Positions 1-10,806 of a DNA stretch of 64,000 bases are shown piece by piece; the stretch's first letter is position 1, and each line of letters opens with the position of its first letter. This stretch comes from Prorocentrum cordatum (Eukaryota; Sar; Dinophyceae; Prorocentrales; Prorocentraceae): positions 324,136 through 388,135 of the forward strand of contig CAUYUJ010014551.1 in NCBI GenBank assembly GCA_963575745.1. Direction: 5' to 3'. Below the pieces are notes generated by a model. The model made no database searches, was not told where the DNA came from, and was given only the letters and a program-made list of their open reading frames with translations. Position numbers and translations under genes: made by a program.

Positions 1-95
1 GCACACGCGCGCACGCGCACACGCGCGCACGCACACACGCACACGCACACGCACACGCACACGCACACACGCACACACACACACACACACACACA

Positions 96-131
<36 letters not shown>

Positions 132-140
132 TACATACAC
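1..140. repeat. CA/GCAC dinucleotide-rich microsatellite
   Basis: Alternating CA, CG and GCAC units run from the window edge to about position 140. No coding potential is apparent. Confidence 0.95.
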
Positions 141-180
141 ACTAGAACCACGCGCGCGCTTCGCGCGCGCTTAGGTTCTA
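141..180. repeat. Short perfect-stem hairpin, copy 1
   Basis: AGAACC at the left pairs with GGTTCT at the right, and an inner GCGCGCGC pairs across a TTC loop. An almost identical hairpin lies at 58046-58083. Two copies 58 kb apart with the same outer arms suggest a small foldback element rather than chance. The following 380 bases, to about 560, show nothing recognisable. Confidence 0.8.
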
Positions 181-559
181 GCTAGGATCGTCACCGTCGT
201 CATCATGAACATCACAATCGCCATCATTCCCCCCGCCAGGGCTAATGTACATCGTTTCTGGATGCTTCTGGCCGGAATACGAAACGAGTTTCTGTAGTTA
301 GAGTCTCTGGGGGAAGTCGCGGGGACCCTCAGGATACTTACGGATGCCTCTGATAATCCCCCAGCGTGCCCCACGAGATGGCCAGAGGGTGCCCGAACAG
401 AACCCGAGGACGGCGACGACGGCGGCGATGAAGACGGCGGCAATCGCGGCGACGAAGGTAGCGGCGGTTGCCATGGGTTAGTACCCAATCAGAGCTTGCT
501 TCTGTAGAAGTCCTGGCGGATTAAAAGGTTCGATGAGGTTCGGCAGGATTCCGTCCCCA

Positions 560-1010
560 TGCGGCCGGGCCAGGTGCCCGGGTGCCCGGGTGCCCGGTGC
601 CTGGGTGCCTGGGTGCCCGGTGCCCGGGTGCCGGGGTGCCTGGGGGTGCCCTATAGCCCTATAGCCCTATAGCCCTATAGCCCTGTAGCCCTATTGCCCT
701 ATAGCCGTATAGCCCTATAGGACTGTAGCCCAATAGCCCTATATCCCTACATCCATCTAGCCCTTTTAGCTCTATAGCCCTCTGATCCTATAGCCCTATA
801 GCCCTATAGCCCCATAGCTCTGCAGCCCAACAACCCTATAGCCCAATAGCCGAATAGCCCACATAGCCCTATAGTCCTATGGCCCAAGCCCTATAGCCCT
901 ATAGCCCTATAGCCCTATAGCCCTACAGCCCTATAGCCCTGTAGCCCAATAGCCCTGTAGCCCTGACGCCCTATGGCTCTCCAGCCTTATAGTCCGATAG
1001 CCCTGTAGCT
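560..1010. repeat. GGTGCCCG-type and ATAGCCCT octamer tandem repeats
   Basis: About 560-650 is a degenerate GGTGCCCG repeat. From about 645 to 1010 the octamer ATAGCCCT is repeated with substitutions and small indels. Degeneracy rises to the right. It is non-coding. Confidence 0.9.
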
Positions 1011-1109
1011 CTACGGGCTTCGCACCGCCGCACATCACAAGACACGCTCGAGCGGATCCAGCCGTGGCGACGTCGGGGACTGCAAAAGGTCGCAAGGGCA
1101 CGGAATCTG

Positions 1110-1125
1110 AAAGGAAGAGAGAGAA

Positions 1126-1160
<35 letters not shown>

Positions 1161-1250
1161 TGGAGAGAGAGAGAGAGAGAGAGAAACAAAAAAGAGACAG
1201 AGAGAGAGAGAGAGAGGCAGAAAGAGAGAGAGAGAGGAAATGGAGAGGAG
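1110..1250. repeat. GA microsatellite
   Basis: This is a GA-rich tract interrupted by AAA and GGC triplets. It gives spurious Arg/Glu-rich frames on + and Leu/Ser-rich frames on minus. The stretch from 1251 to about 1440 has no recognisable gene. Confidence 0.9.
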
Positions 1251-1439
1251 GCGAGCTTGAGTCAACGAAAGTCGCAGGGAAGGGGGCAGGGGGAAGAAGG
1301 CCAGAGAGCGCTGAAGGATACAAATACTGGAACCCTCTTGGGATTTTTTGGGGGGCCTCATCCCGTCGCTCGCTGGGAGTTTGACGTAGCTTCTCGGGAG
1401 CCTCTGAACCTGTCGGGGGCTTCCTGGAAGCAGGTTCGA

Positions 1440-3045
1440 AGGATTTTGGGGGCCGATTTGGGGCTTCTCGGGGCCTCCTTTGGGCCTCTTGGGGGTCTCC
1501 TGGGGCCTCTTGAGGGGCCTCCTGATGGCCTCCTGGCGGCCTCTTGGGGCGGAAGGCTCGAGCTTGCGGTTCGTGGTCCCCCTCTGGGCCCCCTCTTGGG
1601 CCCGTCTTGGGGCCCTCTTGGGCCATCTTGGGCGCCTCTTGGGCCGTCTTGGGGCCCTCTTGGGCTGTCCTGGGGCCCTCTTGGAAGCTTCTTGGGCCGT
1701 CTTGGGGCGGTCTTGGGCGCCTCTTGGGCCGTCCTGTAACGTCGGAAAGCCCAAAAGACAACTTTGTTGAAAATGTACGTTTTACGAAGGGAATGGGCCA
1801 ATTTTTGCGTCTAGGGGCCCTCTTGGGACGCATGTTGGAGGCTTCTTGGGGCCTCTTGGGGGCGTCCTTGGACGTCTGGGGTCTCCTGGGGCCTCTTGAG
1901 GGGCCTCCTGGGGGCCTCCTGGCGGCCTCTTGGGGCGGAAGGCTCGAGCTTGCGGTTCGTGGTCCCCCTCTGGGCCCCCTCTTGGGCCCGTCTTGGGGCC
2001 CTCTTGGGCCATCTTGGGCGCCTCTTGGGCCGTCTTGGGGCCCTCTTGGGCTGTCCTGGGGCCCTCTTGGAAGCTTCTTGGGCCGTCTTGGGGCGGTCTT
2101 GGGCGCCTCTTGGGCCGTCCTGTAACGTCGGAAAGCCCAAAAGACAACTTTGTTGAAAATGTACGTTTTACGAAGGGAATGGGCAAATTTTTGCGTCTAG
2201 GGGCCCTCTTGGGACGCATGTTGGAGGCTTCTTGGGGCCTCTTGGGGGCGTCCTTGGACGTCTGGGGTCTCCTGGGGCCTCTTGAGGGGCCTCCTGGGGG
2301 CCTCCTGGCGGCCTCTTGGGGCGGAAGGCTCGAGCTTGCGGTTCGTGGTCCCCCTCTGGGCCCCCTCTTGGGCCCGTCTTGGGGCCCTCTTGGGCCATCT
2401 TGGGCGCCTCTTGGGCCGTCTTGGGGCCCTCTTGGGCTGTCCTGGGGCCCTCTGGGAAGCTTCTTGGGCCGTCTTGGGGCGGTCTTGGGCGCCTCTTGGG
2501 CCGTCCTGTAACGTCGGAAAGCCCAAAAGGCGACTTTGTTAAAAATGTACGTTTTACGAAGGGAATGGGCCAATTCTTGCGTCTAGGGGCCCTCTTGGGA
2601 CGCATGTTGGAGGCTTCTTGGAGCCTCTTGGGGGCGTCCTTGGACGTCTGGGGTCTCCTGGGGCCTCTTGAGGGGCCTCCTGGGGGCCTCCTGGCGGCCT
2701 CTTGGGGCGGAAGGCTCGAGCTTGCGGTTCGTGGTCCCCCTCTGGGCCCCCTCTTGGGCCCGTCTTGGGGCCCTCTTGGGCCATCTTGGGCGCCTCTTGG
2801 GCCGTCTTGGGGCCCTCTTGGGCTGTCCTGGGGCCCTCTTGGAAGCTTCTTGGGCCGTCTTGGGGCGGTCTTGGGCGCCTCTTGGGCCGTCCTGTAACGT
2901 CGGAAAGCCCAAAAGACAACTTTGTTGAAAATGTACGTTTTACGAAGGGAATGGGCCAATTTTTGCGTCTAGGGGCCCTCTTGGGACGCATGTTGGAGGC
3001 TTCTTGGGGCCTCTTGGGGGCGTCCTTGGACGTCTGGAGGCCATC
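1440..3045. repeat. 386-bp tandem array (about four units) made of TCTTGGGCC-type degenerate repeats
   Basis: The landmark AAATGTACGT recurs at 1771, 2157, 2543 and 2929, exactly 386 bp apart each time. Units are nearly identical, differing by scattered single-base changes. Most of each unit is itself a degenerate repeat of 12-18 bases around TCTTGGGCC; one AT-rich core of about 50 bases (TGTACGTTTTACGAAGGGAATG) interrupts it. Because 386 is not a multiple of 3, the open frames through it shift each unit, which argues against protein coding. Related arrays occur at 58.2-59.4 kb and, inverted, at 16.3-16.9 kb. Confidence 0.95.
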
Positions 3046-3148
3046 TTCAGCATCTCGGAGCCCTCTTGGAGGCCTCTTGGAAGTTTCTTGGGCCGTCTTG
3101 GGCGCTTCTTGGGCCGTCTTGTCTGACTGGGGAGGCCTCCGGCAAGCC

Positions 3149-3238
3149 CCGACGAGCCTCCGGGCCCCCCGGGGTGCACATTTGTGGTCGAGGTCCCGGC
3201 CCCGGGCCCCCGGACCCGGTGCGCCGTTATATGTATAC
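3149..3238. repeat. Conserved 90-bp segment flanking the 386-bp array
   Basis: A GC-rich block starts CGACGAGCCTCCGGG and ends GCGCCGTTATATGTATAC. Nearly the same block, with a short extra CCCCCGGA-type insertion, lies at 59406-59502 on the right side of the related 343-bp array. It therefore travels with the array and may mark the end of a composite repeat unit. Confidence 0.85.
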
Positions 3239-3280
3239 ACACACACACACACACACGCACACACACACACACACACCCAT
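3237..3280. repeat. CA microsatellite
   Basis: An (AC)n run directly abuts the conserved TATATGTATAC end. From 3281 to about 3797 no gene is recognised. Confidence 0.9.
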
Positions 3281-3797
3281 ACCCAATACCCATAGGGGGG
3301 TCGGAGGTAGGAGGACTGGCTATGGGCATGGGTGCGGGTTGGCGGAGCCCCGGGGAAACTCCCGTGCGAGCGGGCACCCCCTCCGCCCACACGCACTCAT
3401 GGCCCTCTCCGCCCCCCCCATGGGCACACGTCGTTCATTTCGAATTGTGCTCACTTCTACTTGTGCTCGTTTCTGATTCTTCCTGGCCCCCTAGTGGCCA
3501 GGAAGAGGCCCAGGACAGAACAGTTAGAGATGAAAGGATCTTGGCCCCCAAAAAATCGGAGGACTCTCGAAGAAATAGAATTGCACAATGTGTACAGTTG
3601 TCTCCCCCCCGGCGCGCCGCCGCGTCTGGGGAGGGGCAGCCCCAGCCCGCGGCGTGCCTCGCGCTCCCCTCCTCGCCCGCCGGCGCCTCCTCGTAGCCCG
3701 CCGCTCCTGGCGTCGGCGCGCGAGGAGGAGAACGAGGGGCCAGCGGGTTGCGCTGTCAGGAGCCCTGACAGGTCCCAGGCGAGAGCAACACCACGAT

Positions 3798-4195
3798 CCT
3801 CGTCCTCCTCCTCCTCCTCCTCCTCCTCCTCCTCCTCGTCATCATTCTCATCCTTCTCCTCCTCCCTCCCCCTCTTCTTCTTCCTCCTCCTCCTCCTCCT
3901 CCTCCTCCTCCTCCTCCTCTTCCTCCTCCTCCTCCTCCGCCCCTCTCTCCTCCTCCTCCTCCTCCTCCTCCTCCTCCTCCTCCGCCCCCCTTCCCCTCCT
4001 CCCCACCTCCTCCTCCTCCTCCTCCTCCCTCCTCCCTCCTCCTCCATCCTCCCCACCTCCCCCTTCCTCCTCCGCCTCCTCCTCCTCCTCTTCCTCCTCC
4101 TCCGCCCCCTCCTCCGCCTCCTCCTCCTGCTCCTCCTCCTCCTGCTCCACTCTGGCTCTTCCTCCTCTTCCTCCTCCTCCTCCTCCTCCTGCTAG
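3798..4195. repeat. Long (TCC)n tract
   Basis: About 400 bases of nearly pure TCC trinucleotide with TTC and GCC variants. It produces poly-Ser, poly-Leu and poly-Pro frames on + and poly-Glu on minus, which should not be read as proteins. Positions 4196-4750 hold no recognised feature. Confidence 0.95.
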
Positions 4196-4744
4196 CTCCG
4201 CCGACAAACTCTGGCTACATCTCAACAGACATGCAGGCCCGTTCAACACATGCGTTCTCTGATTGCAGTAGCCAGCCACCCTTGAGGCTGGACGGTCCGC
4301 AAATATCCTCACACGCGCCAGGGGGCGTGGCCCAGCTCCCAGTAGCTGCGCCTTCCAGACTTCGTCGCCGCCGCTGGCCCTTCCAAATGTCCTCCTCCTC
4401 TTCCTCCCTTTCTCCTCCTTCTCCTCCTCCTCCTAGATGATAAAAAACACTTGCCCGCAATATGCTAGACCCTAGCTCAAACGTTTCTCCGGCGACAAGG
4501 GAAGATCTGACCTTTTGGCCAATCCGCGATATGGGGGTTGATGCTCACGTTCGGAGCGAGGATGGCACCGCTACGCGAGAGGTTGCCCCGCCGCACAAAC
4601 TGAAAGTGCCAAGGAGAAGACTGAGAAGATCGAGAACCATGGAGAGGCCATTGACATATTTTAAGCGGAATCTCGAATTGCAGTGAGGACACTTGCCAGT
4701 GTCTTACGGGGTCTCGTGGATTCGGACCCTTTTCAGAGGAAGGG

Positions 4745-4880
4745 GGATGATGATGCTGATGATGATGATGATGATGAGGAGGAGGAGGAGGAGGAGAAGG
4801 AGAAGGAGGAGGAGGAAGAGAGAGGAGGAGGAGAATGAGGAGGAAGAGGAGGAGGAGGAGGAGGAGGAGGAGAATGGAGG
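4745..4880. repeat. (GAT)n and (GGA)n tract
   Basis: ATG/GAT triplets grade into GGA triplets. The purine-rich strand is + here, opposite to the tract at 3.8-4.2 kb. The interval 4881-5620 has no recognised gene. Confidence 0.9.
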
Positions 4881-5624
4881 AGGACAATGGCCTGAAATGA
4901 TGCTCGGTAGAAGGAGGAAGGTCAAATGGGCGGGTGGCAAGGAGCCTCCCATCATCAGGACAAAAGTTGCGGCCGTCGCGAAGGGTTTCCGAACAGCAGA
5001 GCGGGAATCGGCTGGTCAGCCTGCGCCGGGGGCTGCTCGTTCTGGAGCGAGACTGCCGCAAAACACTCCGGTGGCTTCCCGACTTGAAGCCACCTCCTGC
5101 GAGAGGGTGCGGGGGGCGGGCTCTCCTGGGAAGAAGCCCAGCGCGGACTGCACGACGCGTCGCCTGGCAAGCAAAAACAGGGCCAGCGTCCCGGCGGAAA
5201 GGACACCCGCGTAGGCGACCAACCTGGGAAGCTCATGTGCACTGAGAGGCAAAAGAGACTCCAGCAAACCGTGCTGTGGTACAGCCAGCATGTCATGCAC
5301 AAGCCAGAAGCACTCCAAGCGGACTTACGGATTAGCTGCTATGCGCCGAGTTGCAAGACTATCCGCCGCCCTCCTTTGGGACCCAGCAGGCTGCTTGGCC
5401 TAGGTTGTCTTGCTCCCTGCGGAAATCCCGATTCCCAGCTCCGAATTAAAATTGCACGTTTTTTTGGGACTCGTTCCATATTCAGAGGAAACAAAAAAAA
5501 ACATCGAATTCCGCGCGGTGCGGGGATCTGAAAATCCGCCGACCCTGTCGGCGTGTGTCGGGTGTCTGTCCGGTCCCGTCGACGGGGGGCCTTCTTTCGC
5601 CCCCTCCTTCCCATCCTCCTCTTC

Positions 5625-5630
5625 CGTCGG

Positions 5631-5661
<31 letters not shown>

Positions 5662-6075
5662 CACCCTTCCTCGTTCAAGTTCGCAGCTCGAGGGAACTCC
5701 ATCCACGTCCTCATTACGTCGACGTGACACCCCTTCCCTTTGTCCCTTCCCCGCCGGGGGGGGGGGGTCCCGGGTGGGGGGGGCATATTCGCATCGCCTC
5801 TGGGGGTCCTCCTCTCCCACGCCGGTCCTTCTCCGGCGCGCTGGTCCTCCCCGGGTCCTCCTCCACAGGTGGGGAGGAGTCCCAGGGGGGGGGGGGGCAG
5901 ATGCGCATCCGTCCCTGGGGGTCCTCCTCCCCCCTCCCCTCCCCTCTCCCATGCCGCTCCTCCTCCGGTCCTCCTCCCCAAGGGGGGGGGTCCCAGTGGG
6001 GAGTCCTTTTCCTCCTCCTTTTCCTCCTCCTCCTCCTCCTTATCTTCGCCTCCTCCTCCTTTTCCTCCTCATCCC
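5625..6075. repeat. GA run, G-rich degenerate tandem and TCC tract
   Basis: A GA microsatellite (5632-5661) is followed by two or three copies of a degenerate unit of roughly 100 bases (poly-G, CGCATC, TGGGGGTCCTCCTC), then a TCC tract near 6005-6075. No coding evidence. Confidence 0.75.
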
Positions 6076-6089
6076 CCTCCTGGTCGTCG

Positions 6090-7040
6090 TCGATGTCTTT
6101 CAGGGTCGGCGGCACTGGCGCCGTCAGGCCTTCACAATCCTCCGCATTCCCTCCCTATGGGGGTTCACAAAATTTCTTGGGGTGCCCTGGGACACGTGAA
6201 ATGTGGCATGGTCGAACCCATGAGGCCACCAAGCCCTGATCAGTTCAACCAGGCTCGCGCTGCCCGGGCCACAACCACCTTTACGTTGCACCAGATTCGG
6301 GCTCCCGGAACCACCGTCCCTGGTAGATAACAGCAGGGGCGCGCTCTCGAGGCCGCAGCACATTGTGAAGTATTGTAGGAGTTCTACAAGCCTGCGCCCA
6401 AAGCAACAATCCTTTGTACATTGCAACGCGCTGGGGCTCCCAAGGCCAGAACCGCTTGCACTTTACGCCCACCTCGCGTTTCCAAAACCCACGGGCCTCC
6501 GAACGTTACACCGGTTGGACCCGAAACCACAGCCCTGTGTAGAGTACAGGTTCGAGCCTCCGAAGCCAGAGCCCCTCGTCATTTGCTGCGTTTCTCGGGT
6601 CGGGCGAAAGGGGGGGATAGCAAAAGGGGGGTTTGAGAATCAGCTCACGTAGCTGATTTTCCCGGCGCCTCCCGGCGCCGGGAGGCGCCCATGTATCGAG
6701 GAATGGGCCCCTCGGTGAGGCCGAAACCAGCTGCATGCATCAAATTTCGTAACCCCCCTTTCCCAATCCCCCCCTTTCGCCCGACCCGAGTTTCTGCGCT
6801 CCCAAAACTCCCCATCGGGTGCACCAGATCCTCGCTCCCCGAAACATGCGCTGCAACGAATGACGGGAGGCCTGCGCCCCCCGAGGCTGCACTCCCGCGT
6901 GACATGCCGCGGGGCTGCGCCAAACCGAAGCCGCAGCGGCCACGACCCTTTGCAGGTTACCGCTTTACGGCTCCGCGCCCGAGGTGCGTCCACCCCACGG
7001 AGGCTGCCCAGAGGAGCCCCCCCCCCTTGACGAGCCAGTA
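6090..7040. other. Unassigned stretch with a 26-bp perfect palindrome
   Basis: This is mixed-composition DNA with recurring CTCCGAAGCC / CTCCCAAGGCC phrases that look like a very degenerate tandem. Positions 6664-6689 form a perfect palindrome built on GGCGCCTCCCGGC and its complement. No gene was recognised on either strand. Confidence 0.5.
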
Positions 7041-7044
7041 TGTT

Positions 7045-7047
<3 letters not shown>

Positions 7048-7084
<37 letters not shown>
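7048..7084. repeat. (TA)n microsatellite
   Basis: An uninterrupted TA run of roughly 37 bases. Confidence 0.95.
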
Positions 7085-7086
<2 letters not shown>

Positions 7087-7129
7087 TATGTAAATCTATA
7101 TGTTTATACAACATATATATAATCTCTGT

Positions 7130-7283
7130 TGGAATATGTGTTCGAAGGGCGCTTTCGTCCCCCCCAACCGTCGTTCCTGGAGAATTCGGCGCTGGGCTCG
7201 AGGCCGTTGGAATATGTGTTCGAAGGGCGATTTCGGCCCCCCCAGCCGTCGTTCCCGGAGAATTCGGCGCTGGGCTCGAGGCC
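7130..7283. repeat. 77-bp direct tandem duplication
   Basis: Two adjacent copies start TTGGAATATGTGTTCGAAGG and end GGGCTCGAGGCCG (7130-7206 and 7207-7283). They differ by only a few bases, so the duplication is recent. Confidence 0.9.
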
Positions 7284-7439
7284 GCGGATCATCGTAAATC
7301 GGCCACCACAAAGTCTGCCTGGCAGGGTTTCTGTGGTGCTTCTGGGGGTCCCTCTCTATCGACGTGCCAACCTGCTTGCACCGCCCCCTCTTCCCGAGAC
7401 TTCCTGGGATGCCTCACACATCCGTGGCGCTCTCCAACG

Positions 7440-7800
7440 CCTACAAGCTGCCCAGAATAGCTCCAAAATGACCTAAAATGGCCCCGAGATGGCCCCAAAT
7501 GGCCTCAGGACCGTCCAAAAGACTTCAAACACGGCCCAAAATGGCTCCAAGGGAGCCTCCAGCAAGGCGGGAAGAGGCCAACATCATTGATTTGCGACTG
7601 TTCTTTCCGTATAGCTTGGGTTCTCGCCTTTTCGAGCTTCCGACGCTCCAAGACGGTGTACGAGGCCTCCAAGACTCCCCCGAGGCCCCCAAGAGAGCTC
7701 CAAGACGGCTCAAGAGGGCTCCAAGACGGCCCAAGAGGCGCCCACAACTGTCCGAGCGGGCCCCGCGACGGTTCCAAGAAGGGCCTACGCGTGGAAACGC
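7440..7800. repeat. Degenerate GGCTCCAAGA / GGCCCCAAA repeat tract
   Basis: Short phrases such as AAATGGCCCC and CTCCAAGACGGC recur every 12-18 bases. This is the same degenerate family as the arrays at 1.4-3.05, 16.3-16.9, 58.2-59.4, 61.2-61.5 and 63.85-64.0 kb, here in the opposite orientation to the first array. Confidence 0.7.
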
Positions 7801-7991
7801 GAACCCCGACTTCGAGGCCTCTGCCCGAGGCGGCCCCCGGCAGGCCCCCTTTGCCTTCTCGAGCGGCTGCCGCCCAGAGTGCTGCGCGATGCTGCGCCGG
7901 CGCGGTGGCGGCGGTGGCGGAGGCAGCCGGATAGCGCACGCGAAGTTACACGGGGGCGCACTCCCGGGGCCACCGTCCCTCCTCGTGGTGT

Positions 7992-8459
7992 ATGCCGGAT
8001 GCGCGCAAACAGCCAGCCAGCGCACAGCCAGAATGGGTAGGCAGTCATCAAGTGAGACAGCAAGCCATTCCTCCGAGTTGCCAGCCGTCCGACCGACACG
8101 GGAACAAACCGACTAGCCTAAACATCAGCCTGGCGAAGGACTCGACCAGGTGCAGTTGTGAATGCCGCAATTGTGGATACCACTGGCCGGAGCCCGACAT
8201 GCTCAGGGACACGTTCATGGCCGTCTTCGCGGGTGCAGACGACGACGAGGACGGCGCCCCTCTGACCGAGGAGCAGAAGCAGGAGAGGGCTCTGAGACCC
8301 ATAAGGGAGGAGGTGGCGTTGCACGTCGACAAGGCGGAGTACGACGCCCAGGCGCGGTTACTGAAGCAGCACAACTGTGGGGCCACAATCCTCGTGAGGG
8401 GCGTGCCGAAATGGCTCGAGGCCGCCATGCGAACCCTGCCACTGGGGCCTTCGGTGGAG
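7992..8459 (+). other. Coding-like segment preceding the satellite, unassigned
   Basis: An open frame starts at ATG 7992 and has plausible protein composition over about 8150-8400: a CxxC pair (CRNCG), an acidic run (GADDDEDG), then a charged helical stretch (LTEEQKQERALRPIREEV). The frame then runs into the tandem satellite, whose first units continue it as ILVRGVPKW. I do not recognise a family. It may be an exon whose 3' end seeded the satellite, or an accidental frame. No splice sites were established. Confidence 0.3.
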
Positions 8460-10350
8460 CTCCTATGGGGCCACGATCCTCATGAGGGGTGTGCCGAAAT
8501 GGCCCGAGGCCGCCATGCGAACCCTGCCACTGGGGAATTCGGTAGAGCTCCGGGGAACGACCCTCGTGAGGGGTGTGCCGAAATGGCCCGAGGCCGCCAT
8601 GCGAACCCTGCCACTGGCGCCTTCGGTGGAGCTGTCTATCGGGGCATGATCCTCGTGAGGGGTGTGCCGAAATGGCCCGAGGCCGCCATGCAAACCCTGC
8701 CACTGGCGCCTTCGGTGGAGCTCCTATGGGGCCACGACCCTCGTGAAGGGTGTGCCGCAATGACCCGAGGCCGCCGTGGCCATGATCCTCATGAGGGGGT
8801 GTGCCGAAATGGCCCGAGGCCGCCATGTAAACCCTGCCTCTGGGGCCTTCGGTGGAGCTGCCAAATTATGGGGCCACGATCCTCGTGAGGGGTGTGCCGA
8901 AATGGCCCGAGGCCGCCATGCGAACCCTGCCACTGGCGCCTTCGGTGGAGCTGTCTATCGGGGCATGATCCTCGTGAGGGGTGTGCCGAAATGGCCCGAG
9001 GCCGCCATGCAAACCCTGCCACTGGCGCCTTCGGTGGAGCTCCTATGGGGCCACGACCCTCGTGAAGGGTGTGCCGCAATGACCCGAGGCCGCCGTGGCC
9101 ATGATCCTCATGAGGGGGTGTGCCGAAATGGCCCGAGGCCGCCATGTAAACCCTGCCTCTGGGGCCTTCGGTGGAGCTGCCAAATTATGGGGCCACGACC
9201 CTCGTGAGGGGTGTGCCGAAATGGCCCGAGGCCGCCATGCGAACCCTGCCACTGGCGCCTTCGGTGGAGCTGTCTATCGGGGCATGATCCTCGTGAGGGG
9301 TGTGCCGAAATGGCCCGAGGCCGCCAAGCAAACCCTGCCACTGGCGCCTTCGGTGGAGCTCCTATGGGGCCACGACCCTCGTGAAGGGTGTGCCGCAATG
9401 ACCCGAGGCCGCCGTGGCCATGATCCTCATGAGGGGGTGTGCCGAAATGGCCCGAGGCCGCCATGTAAACCCTGCCTCTGGGGCCTTCGGTGGAGCTGCC
9501 TAATTATGGGGCCACGATCCTCGTGAGGGGTGTGCCGAAATGGCCCGAGGCCGCCATGCGAACCCTGCCACTGGCGCCTTCGGTGGAGCTGTCTATCGGG
9601 GCATGATCCTCATGAGGGGTGTGCCGAAATGGCCCGAGGCCGCCGTGGCCATGATCCTCATGAGGGGGTGTGCCGAAATGGCCCGAGGCCGCCATATAAA
9701 CCCTGCCTCTGGGGCCTTCGGTGGAGCTGCCTAATTATGGGGCCACGATCCTCGTGAGGGGTGTGCCGAAATGGCCCGAGGCCGCCATGCGAACCCTGCC
9801 ACTGGCGCCTTCGGTGGAGCTGTCTATCGGGGCATGATCCTCGTGAGGGGTGTGCCGAAATGGCCCGAGGCCGCCAAGCAAACCCTGCCACTGGCGCCTT
9901 CGGTGGAGCTCCTATGGGGCCACGACCCTCGTGAAGGGTGTGCCGCAATGACCCGAGGCCGCCGTGGCCATGATCCTCATGAGGGGGTGTGCCGAAATGG
10001 CCCGAGGCCGCCATGTAAACCCTGCCTCTGGGGCCTTCGGTGGAGCTGCCTAATTATGGGGCCACGATCCTCGTGAGGGGTGTGCCGAAATGGCCCGAGG
10101 CCGCCATGCGAACCCTGCCACTGACGCCTTCGGTGGAGCTGTCTATCGGGGCATGATCCTCGTGAGGGGTGTGCCGAAATGGCCCGAGGCCGCCATGCAA
10201 ACCCTGCCACTGGCGCCTTCGGTGGAGCTGCCTATCGGGGCATGATCCTCGTGAGGGGCGTGCCCCAATTGCCCGAGGCCACCATGCGAACCCTGCCACT
10301 GGCGCCTTCGGTGGAGCTCCCCATGGGGCCACGACCCTCGTGAAGGGTGT
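8380..10350. repeat. Higher-order satellite, about 90-bp monomers, 319-bp period
   Basis: Each monomer starts GGTGTGCCGAAATGGCCCGA and ends near CTCGTGAGG. Counting the sequence gives monomers of 89, 88, 49 (truncated) and 93 bases, which sum to a 319-bp higher-order unit. The marker CTCCTATGGGG recurs at 8721, 9040 and 9359 (319 apart) and again at 9909, a 550-bp step showing one rearranged unit. 319 is not a multiple of 3, so no continuous reading frame is maintained even though single monomers look open in several frames. Confidence 0.95.
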
Positions 10351-10614
10351 GCCGAAACAGAGACACGCGGAGGGCACAGGAGGGGGGTGCTTCCGAGGAG
10401 GGGCCGTGGACATGTATGGATCTCGTCGCCCTAGGGTGATCCAGCCGTCCGCATCGCTGGCACCACAGCTGCCCACCCATCGGCAGGAGGGGGAGGAGGA
10501 AGGAGAGGAGAGGAGCGCGGGGCGCTGTCACTTCAGAACGAGGACCCAACACCACGGGATGGCTGGGAACATGCCGTGGCCGTGCAAGCCTTCCTGGACC
10601 AACACCTCCTATAG
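10351..10614. other. Junction between satellite and retrotransposon
   Basis: Unique-looking DNA with a GGAGGAGGAAGG stretch near 10490. It may hold the 5' untranslated part of the retrotransposon. No internal promoter motif can be assigned. Confidence 0.4.
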
Positions 10615-10806
10615 GTATGGAAGGGAAACCATCTTCTTCACGACGGAAATGACTACAATATTGTACTGACAGAGGGTGGGCCAACGCTGGAGAATTCATC
10701 ATTTTTCAGGGTGCAGAATGTTCTTCGAGGTGGACCTCCGCTACCCGTGTCATTCGACCGTCACGGCAAAGTTCGACAGGTCACCGACGCAAACCCAGAT
10801 AACCTC

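Noticed and set aside
931-3396. Many overlapping frames rich in Gly/Leu/Trp (+) or Pro/Arg/Gln (-) over the 386-bp array
   Set aside because: They are translations of a tandem repeat whose period is not a multiple of three; no conserved protein.
3332-4312. Poly-Ser, poly-Leu and poly-Glu frames
   Set aside because: Direct products of the TCC trinucleotide tract.
8380-10350. CRISPR-like array
   Set aside because: Units are contiguous and all similar, with no unique spacers; the genome is eukaryotic.
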